Origin: Fischerella sp.
GTDB lineage: Bacteria > Cyanobacteriota > Cyanobacteriia > Cyanobacteriales > Nostocaceae
DNA: 6,974 nucleotides
Direction: 5' to 3'
Assembly: GCA_026419705.1 (NCBI GenBank)
Contig: JANZYY010000267.1
Location: forward strand, 1 to 6,974
Of the stretch, positions 1 to 5,700 are shown in pieces. Made by a program: the position numbers and the translations under genes. Numbering within the stretch: the first letter of the stretch is position 1; the number at the start of each line of letters is the position of its first letter. Below the pieces are notes generated by a model that worked only from the letters and a program-made list of their open reading frames with translations, searched no databases and was not told the DNA's origin.

Positions 1-735
1 GCCCTGTCTTGGTATTATGCTGGCAACGGCAAGGGCGAAAAAGACATGGTGGTTCTACCTTACAAAGACAGTTTACTTTTATTTAGCCGCTACTTACAAC
101 AGCTGGTGATGGAATCCCTGGGTAAGGAGAAAGACTTAGAAGGGAACATTGTTCATCAGGGTATTGCCGTGTATGGTAACAAAGGTTCAACCGACCAACA
201 CGCCTACGTCCAGCAGTTACGCGAGGGTGTGCCGAATTTCTTTGCTACCTTTATTGAAGTATTGGAAGATCGTAACAGTCCATCCCCAGAAATCGAACCC
301 GGAATCACCTCAGGCGATTATCTTTCCGGTTTTCTGCAAGGAACCAGACAAGCGCTGTACGAAAATCATCGCTATTCGATTACAGTCACTATTCCCCAAG
401 TTAATCCCCGTACCGTCGGAGCATTAATTGCTTTATACGAACGCGCTGTTGGTTTGTATGCCAGTTTAATCAACATCAACGCTTATCATCAACCAGGGGT
501 AGAAGCTGGCAAAAAAGCTGCTGCTGCGATTCTTGAGTTGCAAAAACAAGTAGTGGAAATCCTGCAAACAGAAAAAACACCTCTGACTCTAGAGGAAATT
601 GCCCATAAAGCCGGCGCTATAGACCGAATTGAGTCAATTTACATAATTCTGCGTCATCTCCATGCTAATCACCGCGGTGTAGTTTTGCAAGGTAATCTCG
701 GTCAACCAAGTAGTTTAAAGGCCTCTATCGCCTGA
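1..735 (+). CDS. pgi: Glucose-6-phosphate isomerase, C-terminal part (5' end outside window)
   Basis: Interconverts glucose 6-phosphate and fructose 6-phosphate in the cytoplasm, serving glycolysis, gluconeogenesis, the oxidative pentose phosphate route and glycogen turnover. The frame is open from base 1 and 244 residues are visible; about half of the protein lies upstream. The segment GNKGSTDQHAYVQQLREG (codons about 59-76) is the family's QH-x-Y-Q block, whose His (199-201) matches the catalytic ring-opening His. GVEAGKK (codons 166-172) is the second signature, and its first Lys (511-513) matches the C-terminal active-site Lys (Lys514 in E. coli numbering). After that Lys about 73 residues remain, roughly twice the E. 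coli tail. They contain TPLTLEEIAHKAGAIDRIE followed by a helix and a short strand pair, resembling a winged-helix fold. The gene ends with TGA followed directly by an in-frame TAG, and a strong terminator lies 69 bp downstream. Identification is secure; the role of the tail is unknown. Confidence 0.96.
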   Translation, partial: ALSWYYAGNGKGEKDMVVLPYKDSLLLFSRYLQQLVMESLGKEKDLEGNIVHQGIAVYGNKGSTDQHAYVQQLREGVPNFFATFIEVLEDRNSPSPEIEPGITSGDYLSGFLQGTRQALYENHRYSITVTIPQVNPRTVGALIALYERAVGLYASLININAYHQPGVEAGKKAAAAILELQKQVVEILQTEKTPLTLEEIAHKAGAIDRIESIYIILRHLHANHRGVVLQGNLGQPSSLKASIA

Positions 736-770
736 TAGATTTCGCACTTCACCTAGCATATTTAGTGTAG

Positions 771-800
771 TATTGTTCAATTGTAACAATATTTTACAAT
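771..800. repeat. Two overlapping 7-bp inverted repeats
   Basis: TATTGTT (771-777) and AACAATA (785-791) form a perfect inverted repeat with a 7-base spacer. ATTGTAA (780-786) and TTACAAT (794-800) form a second perfect one, also with a 7-base spacer. They share bases, so only one could fold at a time in RNA; as DNA they could be offset operator half-sites. They sit between pgi and the terminator at 804. Function is not known, and in AT-rich DNA chance is possible. Confidence 0.4.
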
Positions 801-803
801 CGA

Positions 804-849
804 GCATCTTAAATTGAAGTTCAATCTTCAATTTTTAGGATGCTTTTTT
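804..849 (+). terminator. Rho-independent terminator between pgi and the cupin gene
   Basis: The arm 804-819 (GCATCTTAAATTGAAG) pairs with 826-843 around a 6-base loop. The stem is nearly continuous, with one G-T wobble and a two-base bulge, and is followed by six T (844-849). It is well placed to end pgi transcription. It is unusual in ending only 10 bases before the ATG of the next gene (860), so it may also act as an attenuator or a leader hairpin for that gene. Confidence 0.8.
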
Positions 850-859
850 AGACGCTGTT

Positions 860-1309
860 ATGAGTGCAAGAGGAATAGCAATTCGTCAGTTGGAATCGAT
901 TAAAGGGGGGATGGCTGAATTCTTTACTCCCCAAGCTAGTCACGAAACAATGCTCGTGCAGATTCCACCCCATACAGTGGATGATTTATTTGTTCACAAA
1001 TCGCAAACTGACCAATTGCTGGTTGTCAAAGGCGAATTTGTGATTGTAACTTTGATTAATAAACGATATCAGTATATTCCCTTAAGTGAAGATTTTCCCG
1101 TAGTAGTAACTATCCCACCAGGAGTGCTCCACGGAGCGATAAATCTCAGTTCCCAGATGTGCGTTGTTGTGAATGCGGTGCTGCGTCATCGGCCAGCTCA
1201 ACAACGGGATTACATCACCCGCAGGCGACCATTTCCTTATGATTTGACAGCAGCTACTCAAGCATTGAAAAACTTGCAAGCGAAAATTCAAGCAGCAAAT
1301 GTCGGATAA
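860..1309 (+). CDS. Small single-domain cupin protein, function unknown
   Basis: A 149-residue soluble protein with one cupin beta-barrel. Cupin motif 2, PxG(X)2H(X)3N, is exact at residues 86-95 (P86, G88, H91, N95). Motif 1 is degenerate: H46 is followed by D51 six residues before G58, so Asp stands where Glu is usual, and the first His position is Phe44. A metal site of H46, D51 and H91 is therefore possible but incomplete compared with classical cupins. The C-terminus (residues 110-149) is basic and then helical. RmlC-like sugar epimerases and small sugar-binding cupins share this barrel; no substrate can be assigned. The ATG at 860 is the only usable upstream start, because an in-frame TAG lies at 836-838 with no ATG, GTG or TTG between. 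No Shine-Dalgarno is seen. A later ATG at 911 would delete the first strands. The gene lies between two terminators, so it is probably monocistronic or fed by read-through from pgi. Confidence 0.85.
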   Translation: MSARGIAIRQLESIKGGMAEFFTPQASHETMLVQIPPHTVDDLFVHKSQTDQLLVVKGEFVIVTLINKRYQYIPLSEDFPVVVTIPPGVLHGAINLSSQMCVVVNAVLRHRPAQQRDYITRRRPFPYDLTAATQALKNLQAKIQAANVG

Positions 1310-1316
1310 AATACAG

Positions 1317-1353
1317 GCGATCGCCAGACCTGGCAATGGCGATCGCATTTTTT
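1317..1353 (+). terminator. Terminator made from two HIP1 octamers
   Basis: GCGATCGCCA (1317-1326) and TGGCGATCGC (1337-1346) are exact reverse complements with a 10-base loop. They are followed by A and then seven or more T (1348-1354). The hairpin starts 7 bases after the cupin stop codon. Each arm contains one whole GCGATCGC, itself a palindrome, so the GC-rich stem comes from the cyanobacterial HIP1 repeat. Confidence 0.87.
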
Positions 1354-1553
1354 GAACTCACATCCGGTAAAAGCGATGGTAATTTCATGGCGAAATTTTA
1401 GCACCAAAACTCTGCGTCCCTTTGCGTTTACCCTTGCTGGAGGCATGCGTTTTAAATCACTTGATTGGCATGGTTCCAGACTTGAACCATTGGGCTAATT
1501 AATTATGTTAAGTTAAAATAAATTATATAATTTCATATTTTGCAAATAAATTT

Positions 1554-1635
1554 TTCAGAATCTTCGCTCATGCCCTCATCAGGCTAGCCCAACCAATAAA
1601 TAGATTCTGAATATGTCCATAAAGACTTTCAGAAT
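1554..1635. repeat. TTCAGAATC inverted and direct repeat
   Basis: TTCAGAATC (1554-1562) recurs as its exact reverse complement GATTCTGAA at 1603-1611, a 9-bp inverted pair with 40 bases between. TTTCAGAAT appears again in direct orientation at 1627-1635. The pair could bracket a folded RNA or be the ends of a very small decayed element, but no target-site duplication or transposase is visible. Confidence 0.4.
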
Positions 1636-1788
1636 TACAAGCAGCTTTTGAGCAGGCACGGTAGTATTAGAAATACCCTTAAGGCTTGCAACAATCATTT
1701 ACAAGTCTTAAAAAGTAAAGTAACAGCGAATGAGATTATCCAACTGCGATCGCAGTTGGTACAACTCTACATGCTCAAATTAGGATAG
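1600..1788 (+). pseudogene. Possible relic or non-canonically started small ORF
   Basis: The frame is open for 62 codons between TAA at 1597-1599 and TAG at 1786-1788. It encodes a protein-like, helix-rich sequence; its end reads NEIIQLRSQLVQLYMLKLG, an amphipathic pattern. There is no ATG before codon 58 (1771); TTG at 1648 is the only plausible initiator and has no ribosome binding site. After the TAG the same frame stays open for 28 more codons to TAA at 1873. I do not recognise a family. It could be the decayed end of a gene, a short expressed protein with a rare start, or chance. Confidence 0.25.
1740..1759. repeat. Perfect 20-bp palindrome centred on HIP1
   Basis: CCAACTGCGATCGCAGTTGG reads identically on both strands, extending the 8-bp HIP1 core by six matching bases on each side. 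There is no loop and no following T-run, so it is not an ordinary terminator. It lies inside the open frame at 1600-1788. It may be a dyad protein-binding site or a product of HIP1-associated sequence evolution. Confidence 0.6.
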
Positions 1789-1846
1789 AAAAATAGCTTG
1801 TTCTCTAGCCAGAAGCAAATTTTTGACGGTAGCGGTGCAACTAGTG

Positions 1847-1876
1847 TTGACTGTCACCGCACAGTTATTAACTAAT
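1847..1876 (+). promoter_or_regulatory. Candidate promoter for the DUF502 gene
   Basis: TTGACT (1847-1852) matches a -35 box at five of six positions. It is followed 18 bases later by ACTAAT (1871-1876), four of six for a -10. Transcription would start about 45 bases before the ATG at 1927. The -10 is weak, so this is only a candidate. Confidence 0.3.
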
Positions 1877-1926
1877 GCCGTCTTAGATGTCAAGGACTGT
1901 CTTCGCCATTTGACGAAACTACTGTT

Positions 1927-2700
1927 ATGAATTCCAATAACAGAAATTCTACTACTCTAAAAAAGGAGAATCGCGGTTTGGTAATCGATCGCTGGAAGCA
2001 GGATTTAAAAAATGACCTGATTGCTGGTTTGTTGGTGGTAATTCCCCTAGCAACTACTATTTGGCTATCGATTACCATTGCCAGCTGGGTCATTAACTTT
2101 CTGACTCGCATTCCTAAACAACTAAATCCTTTTGATGGAATGCACCCGATCTTAGTTAATCTGCTAAATCTGTTAGTGGGACTAATGGTACCGCTGTTGA
2201 GTATTCTCTTGATTGGCTTGATGGCTAGGAATATTGTTGGACGGTGGTTACTGGATTTTGGCGAGCGAGTCCTACAGGCAATTCCTTTAGCTGGACAGGT
2301 ATATAAAACTCTCAAGCAACTTTTGGAAACAATACTCAAAGATACAAATGGTAAGTTTCGCCGTGTAATTTTGGTAGAGTATCCCCGCCGGGGAATTTGG
2401 GCGATCGCTTTTGTCACTGGTGTTGTCAGCAGTGACATTCAAACTCACATGTCCCGCCCCATGCTCAGCATTTTTATCCCTACTACTCCCAACCCAACAA
2501 CTGGATGGTATGCAGTCGTTCCCGAAGATGATGTAATTAACCTGTCGATGTCGATCGAAGACGCCTTTAAAATCATAGTTTCTGGTGGTATTGTTGCCCC
2601 CAACACACCCCTACCTTCTCTAATTATTACTAAAGACCGCCAACTAGAAGTGTCGCCCATAGAACCAAAACGACAAGTTTTTCCCGTTGAAGATACTTAA
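1927..2700 (+). CDS. DUF502 (COV-like) integral membrane protein
   Basis: A 257-residue membrane protein of the DUF502 family, which includes the plant CONTINUOUS VASCULAR RING (COV) proteins; the bacterial function is not established. After a polar N-terminus, hydrophobic segments lie at about residues 31-59 and 75-104, consistent with two transmembrane helices. Next come the family blocks IPLAGQVYKTLKQ (119-131) and VEYPRRGIWAIAFVTG (150-165), followed by a soluble beta-rich domain with the family-type PTTPNPTTGW and a polar C-tail. The length is normal for the family. The ATG at 1927 is the first possible start: the frame upstream is open to TAA at 1873 but has no ATG, GTG or TTG. No Shine-Dalgarno is visible. 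nusB follows after 98 bp with no terminator between, so read-through into nusB is likely. The neighbours suggest only a housekeeping setting, not a function. Confidence 0.9.
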   Translation: MNSNNRNSTTLKKENRGLVIDRWKQDLKNDLIAGLLVVIPLATTIWLSITIASWVINFLTRIPKQLNPFDGMHPILVNLLNLLVGLMVPLLSILLIGLMARNIVGRWLLDFGERVLQAIPLAGQVYKTLKQLLETILKDTNGKFRRVILVEYPRRGIWAIAFVTGVVSSDIQTHMSRPMLSIFIPTTPNPTTGWYAVVPEDDVINLSMSIEDAFKIIVSGGIVAPNTPLPSLIITKDRQLEVSPIEPKRQVFPVEDT

Positions 2701-2712
2701 AATTAATTGTGT

Positions 2713-2743
2713 TTGGTTAATAAGCAGATGTTGCTGATATACT
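2713..2743 (+). promoter_or_regulatory. Candidate extended -10 promoter for nusB
   Basis: TATACT (2738-2743) matches the -10 consensus at five of six positions and is preceded by TG one base upstream (2735-2736), forming an extended -10. A weak -35, TTGGTT (2713-2718), lies 19 bases upstream. A start near 2750 would give a leader of about 50 bases before the nusB ATG at 2799. Confidence 0.45.
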
Positions 2744-2798
2744 TTAGACTCCATTGATTTCGCTAAAACACTCCTCATACTCCCTCACTTAAACTTTT

Positions 2799-3431
2799 AT
2801 GCAACCTCGGAAACCCCGTCAAATCGCCCGTGAATTGGCGCTTTTGAGCCTCTCTCAACTGCCAGCTAATCCCAAAAAACTCACTGAAGACCAACTACCC
2901 AAATTAGTGCTGGCGGCAGTACGCACCTTAAGATCGGAAGTACAAGATACTCTGGATAATGCAGTTGGCGAACTGCAACGTAGTAGCGATCGCCTCTTGA
3001 GTAGCCAAACTCGCGCCACTGATTTGAATGCTGCTAGAGCTATGGTGAAAGAGGCTATCTGTTACACTCAAACCGCAATCAACCAACTTAGTGCAGCAAT
3101 TGAGTTTCCTGAATTGATTCAGTTAGCAAACCAAGACAAAGAAGTCAGCAGATACGCCATTGAAATTGTCAGAACAGTCGATGAAGAGCGAAAAAATATA
3201 GATCGACAAATAGGCATGGCATTGGTAGATTGGCAGCTGAATCGCCTTGCTCAAATCGACCGCGATATTTTGCGAATTGCTGTGGCAGAAATGCTGTATC
3301 TGGGAGTTCCTCACAGCGTGGCGATTGACGAAGCTGTAGAACTAGCCAAACGTTACAGTGGTGAAGAAGGTCATCGATTTATCAACGGTGTTCTGCGCCG
3401 AGTCACACAGCAGCAAAAACAAACTGTGTAG
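2799..3431 (+). CDS. nusB: Transcription antitermination factor NusB
   Basis: NusB binds boxA RNA with NusE (ribosomal protein S10) and supports antitermination and processing of rRNA transcripts in the cytoplasm. The N-terminus PRKPRQIARELALLSLSQL is the basic first helix of the NusB fold. The conserved C-terminal half is clear: D156-ILRIAVAEMLYLG, VP-HSVAIDEAVELAKRYS (170-187) and the signature FINGVLRRV (194-202). The protein has 210 residues against 139 in E. coli. The extra length is mainly a central helical, polar segment (about residues 35-135) between the N-terminal helix and the conserved core; similarly long NusB proteins occur in cyanobacteria. The start at 2799 is supported by the conserved N-terminal helix beginning at once. 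It lies downstream of the DUF502 gene and upstream of ftsY, with a 187-bp repeat-containing spacer before ftsY. Confidence 0.94.
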   Translation: MQPRKPRQIARELALLSLSQLPANPKKLTEDQLPKLVLAAVRTLRSEVQDTLDNAVGELQRSSDRLLSSQTRATDLNAARAMVKEAICYTQTAINQLSAAIEFPELIQLANQDKEVSRYAIEIVRTVDEERKNIDRQIGMALVDWQLNRLAQIDRDILRIAVAEMLYLGVPHSVAIDEAVELAKRYSGEEGHRFINGVLRRVTQQQKQTV

Positions 3432-3517
3432 ATTGGTTGGTGGTTGGTTGTTAGTAGTTAGTGGTTGCTGGTTATTTCCAATTCCCAATGCCCAATGCCC
3501 AATCAATCAATGCCCCA
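3432..3517. repeat. GT-rich tract plus CCCAATG heptanucleotide repeats in the nusB-ftsY spacer
   Basis: Bases 3432-3474 are built of TTGG, TGG and TTAG units with almost no C. Bases 3477-3504 are a short tandem heptad: TCCAATT, CCCAATG, CCCAATG, CCCAATC. Then AATC units and CCCCA follow to 3517. This matches the short tandemly repeated repetitive (STRR) sequences known from filamentous cyanobacteria. The two halves are partly complementary: 3431-3440 can pair with 3499-3508 at nine of ten positions, so the RNA could form a large imperfect hairpin. It starts right after the nusB stop. Confidence 0.75.
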
Positions 3518-3589
3518 CCTCTGCCACTCTTTTTTGGCGCGATCGCAGCTTGAGATATTTACTTGGTAGTGTGGAGATAAATCATCACT

Positions 3590-3613
3590 AACACAATTAG
3601 CAACACAATTAGC
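3590..3613 (+). repeat. Perfect 12-bp tandem duplication upstream of ftsY
   Basis: AACACAATTAGC occurs twice without a gap, at 3590-3601 and 3602-3613, leaving only five bases (TACAA) before the ftsY ATG at 3619. It therefore occupies the place of a ribosome binding site, yet contains no Shine-Dalgarno sequence. It may be a recent slippage product that changes leader length, or it may present a repeated unstructured binding site. Confidence 0.85.
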
Positions 3614-3618
3614 TACAA

Positions 3619-5133
3619 ATGACTTTCAATTGGTTTCGTCGTAAATATAACGAATCTGGAGATACCACCTCCCAAGAACAACAGGCAAAAACTCCTGTTG
3701 TCGAACCTTCCTCCACAACATCAGCAGCAACCCCAACCCCAGCAACAGAACAACCAGTAGCAACAGATTTACTGGCATACGCTAAGGCTGCTTACAAAAA
3801 TATTCAGCAAAAGCAACAAACCCAATCACGAGAAACTGAAACTACAGCAGTTGAACAACCAGCTGTCACAGTTGCACAAACAACAACTCAAGCCCTACCT
3901 GCTACAGCAGAAGAAACTCCAGAAGTTATAGCCTCCAAAGAGGTAAAAACAGAAGAAATAACACCACCAGCAACGCCTGTATCGTTATTAGAACGAGCAG
4001 CAGCAGAACGACAAGCAAAGCAGGAACGATTAATTGCTACCGCGATTGAAGTTACAGAACCAGAAGAAGTACAACCAGCAGCATCAACTGCTACTGCGAC
4101 AGTAACAGAAGAAATACCCGAATTAGCTTTTGATGAAGGATTTTTGTGGTCAGCCGAAGTACTAGCAGCCCAAGGTCGGCGTCCAGAAGACGTTTCAATA
4201 GAAGAAATTACCTGGCTAAAAAGGCTACGGCAAGGTTTAGACAAAACCCGTCGTAACATTGTTAATCAACTCAAGGCTATTGTCGGTCAAGGTCCGCTGA
4301 ATCAAGCGGCGGTAACAGAAATTGAGGCGTTGTTGTTGCAAGCTGATGTCGGCGTAGAGGCGACAGACTACATCATCGACGCTTTACAGAAAAAGCTGCG
4401 CCAAGAAGCTTTGCCACCAGAAGAAGCGATCGCCTACCTCAAACGCATCCTGCGGGATATGCTGGATGAGCCAATTCATAAAACTCAAAAGCCTTGGTTT
4501 GCCCCTGAAAAAGATACTTTGAACATTTGGCTAATTACCGGCGTCAACGGGGTTGGGAAAACTACTACTATCGGCAAAATCGCTCACTTAGCACAAAAAT
4601 CCGGTTATCGATGCTTGATTGCGGCGGCAGATACTTTCCGTGCTGCTGCTGTGCAACAGGTGAAAATTTGGGGCGATCGCAGTGGTGTAGAAGTCATTGC
4701 CAATCCCGGCAAGAATACAGATCCAGCTGCCGTAGTGTTCGATGCGATCGCTGCAGCGCAAGCGCGACAAACAGAATTACTTCTGGTAGATACCGCCGGC
4801 CGACTTCAAAATAAGAAAAACTTAATGGAAGAACTCGGTAAAATTCGTCGGATTATCGACAAAAAAGCTGCCAACGCCAAAGTAGAATCACTGTTGGTTC
4901 TTGATGCTACTTTAGGGCAAAATGGATTGCGGCAAGCACAAGTCTTTTCCGAAGTTGCCAATCTCACTGGTGTGGTACTGACCAAGCTAGATAGCACTGC
5001 CAAAGGAGGCGTTGCTCTTGCAGTTGTACAGCAGTTGGGTTTGCCAATTCGCTTTATCGGTGCTGGTGAAGGCATCGAAGATTTACGTCCTTTTTCCAGC
5101 TACGAGTTTGTCGAAGCACTTTTAAGTGGCTAG
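3619..5133 (+). CDS. ftsY: Signal recognition particle receptor FtsY
   Basis: FtsY is the membrane-associated GTPase that docks the Ffh/4.5S RNA ribosome complex at the inner or thylakoid membrane for co-translational insertion. The protein has 504 residues. Residues 1-170 form an acidic, low-complexity A region rich in Ala, Thr, Glu, Gln and Pro, after a short amphipathic start MTFNWFRRKY that probably touches lipid. A cyanobacterial-type block FDEGFLW begins at 171. The helical N domain runs from about 195 to 290 and the GTPase G domain from about 300 to 504. GTPase motifs are intact: G1 GVNGVGKTT (308-316), AADTFRAAA (335-343), G3 DTAGR (391-395), G4 TKLD (455-458) and the closing GAGEGIEDLRPF (481-492). 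The ATG at 3619 is supported by the amphipathic N-terminus. No Shine-Dalgarno is present. nusB lies upstream with a repeat-bearing spacer, and a GAF-PP2C gene lies far downstream on the same strand. Identification is secure. Confidence 0.97.
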   Translation: MTFNWFRRKYNESGDTTSQEQQAKTPVVEPSSTTSAATPTPATEQPVATDLLAYAKAAYKNIQQKQQTQSRETETTAVEQPAVTVAQTTTQALPATAEETPEVIASKEVKTEEITPPATPVSLLERAAAERQAKQERLIATAIEVTEPEEVQPAASTATATVTEEIPELAFDEGFLWSAEVLAAQGRRPEDVSIEEITWLKRLRQGLDKTRRNIVNQLKAIVGQGPLNQAAVTEIEALLLQADVGVEATDYIIDALQKKLRQEALPPEEAIAYLKRILRDMLDEPIHKTQKPWFAPEKDTLNIWLITGVNGVGKTTTIGKIAHLAQKSGYRCLIAAADTFRAAAVQQVKIWGDRSGVEVIANPGKNTDPAAVVFDAIAAAQARQTELLLVDTAGRLQNKKNLMEELGKIRRIIDKKAANAKVESLLVLDATLGQNGLRQAQVFSEVANLTGVVLTKLDSTAKGGVALAVVQQLGLPIRFIGAGEGIEDLRPFSSYEFVEALLSG

Positions 5134-5152
5134 TGCAAGAAGACAGCTATAC

Positions 5153-5208
5153 AGGAGGCAGCAGGTAAAAAGCTTACAATATTGCAGTCTAATTATTTCT
5201 GCCTTCCT
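5153..5208 (+). terminator. Weak candidate terminator or processing hairpin after ftsY
   Basis: AGGAGGCAG (5153-5161) pairs with CTGCCTTCCT (5199-5208) with one bulged base around a 37-base loop that has a small internal stem. It starts 20 bases after the ftsY stop codon. There is no T-run after it, so intrinsic termination is doubtful; a 3'-end stabilising structure is an alternative. Confidence 0.3.
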
Positions 5209-5442
5209 GTCCCCAACCCTAAGCACAAGTTCACAGACCTGAAACATTTTTGAATCGGTACGACCGTATCTGGTACTATTCAATTGAATTACTCGAGAAG
5301 AACCGACTGGAAAAAGGCGTAAGTCAACAAACTGTTAGTTGGTGACAAAGGGTGGAAAACCTCTGCTAGAATTGCGATTTCATGCTGTCTTTGAGCCACC
5401 CAAAAAAGAATGTAAAATATTGCTGCAGAAAAGTTTTATCTG

Positions 5443-5525
5443 ATGTAAGTTTATTAGAACAATACTTACAAAACAGTTTCTCCAAAATATTCTCTGAACG
5501 TAGTTTAAATAATGTAAGTGTAATA
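5443..5525. repeat. ATGTAAGT direct repeats with an inverted partner
   Basis: ATGTAAGTTTATTA (5443-5456) and ATGTAAGTGTAATA (5512-5525) agree at 12 of 14 positions. The first is also paired with an exact inverted copy ACTTACA (5464-5470), giving a 27-bp dyad with a 13-base spacer. Another ACTTACA lies at 5956-5962 and a related ATGTAA at 5410. In about 900 AT-rich bases well under one copy of this 7-mer is expected by rough base-composition reasoning. A regulator binding site is an inference. Confidence 0.45.
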
Positions 5526-5677
5526 ACATGACTAAAACATCATCGTATTTAACGCTGAGATGAAATGTCTTGAGGTAAGATTTTCTTTTGAAGTATTGGA
5601 AATAACTGCTATTTCATAATCAAACGAAATTTACAAGCATCTTCTTTAGTTTATTTGTACAATTTCAAGATGGTAAA

Positions 5678-5700
5678 ACCCCTCATGTACATTACCCCTC
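5678..5700. repeat. ACCCCTC direct repeats flanking ATGTACAT
   Basis: ACCCCTC occurs at 5678-5684 and 5694-5700, start to start 16 bases. The 8-bp palindrome ATGTACAT (5685-5692) lies between. C-runs are rare in this AT-rich stretch, which makes the arrangement stand out. It could be a tandem activator site of the kind bound by response regulators, but no known consensus is matched. Confidence 0.35.

Larger units (their letters stand above)
1310..1926. other. 617-bp intergenic region between the cupin gene and the DUF502 gene
   Basis: After the terminator no confident gene is seen on either strand. Visible items are: an inverted repeat AATTTC/GAAATT (1381-1386, 1392-1397); a CTCTGCGTC-CTTTGCGTT doublet (about 1411-1428) of a kind common in cyanobacterial spacers; a hairpin ATGGTTC/GAACCAT (1470-1476, 1484-1490); a perfect TATAAT (1526-1531) without a good -35; TTCAGAATC copies (see repeat entry); a near-perfect stem 1679-1688/1702-1711; a 20-bp palindrome (1740-1759); and a weak promoter near 1847. 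A possible relic frame at 1600-1788 is listed separately. The 3' end probably carries the leader of the DUF502 gene. Confidence 0.6.

Noticed and set aside
783..797. NtcA-like site GTA...TAC between pgi and the cupin gene
   Set aside because: The spacing is nine bases, whereas NtcA sites need GTA-N8-TAC; no -10 box stands at the right distance downstream.
1082..1348. Minus-strand open frame of 88 codons opposite the cupin gene
   Set aside because: It overlaps a well-supported cupin gene and its terminator, and its translation has no recognisable domain.
1465..1500. tRNA-like T-loop (TTCAAGTC on the minus strand) in the hairpin near 1470-1490
   Set aside because: The T-stem does not pair in the right register, and there are no acceptor, D or anticodon arms around it.
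1890..2438. Minus-strand open frame of 182 codons opposite the DUF502 gene
   Set aside because: It is antisense to a conserved membrane protein; the open frame reflects codon usage of the real gene.
2770..2780. ACTCCTCATAC, close to the conserved core of the cyanobacterial small RNA Yfr1
   Set aside because: The core differs (CATAC instead of CACAC), and the flanking stem-loops and terminator of Yfr1 are absent; it lies in the nusB leader.
3358..3591. Plus-strand frame of 77 codons over the nusB end and spacer
   Set aside because: It translates the end of nusB out of frame and then the spacer repeats; no protein-like features.
5656..5692. TGTACA hexamers at 5656 and 5686 as possible LexA boxes
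   Set aside because: Neither is followed by the second half-site of the cyanobacterial LexA consensus at the right spacing.
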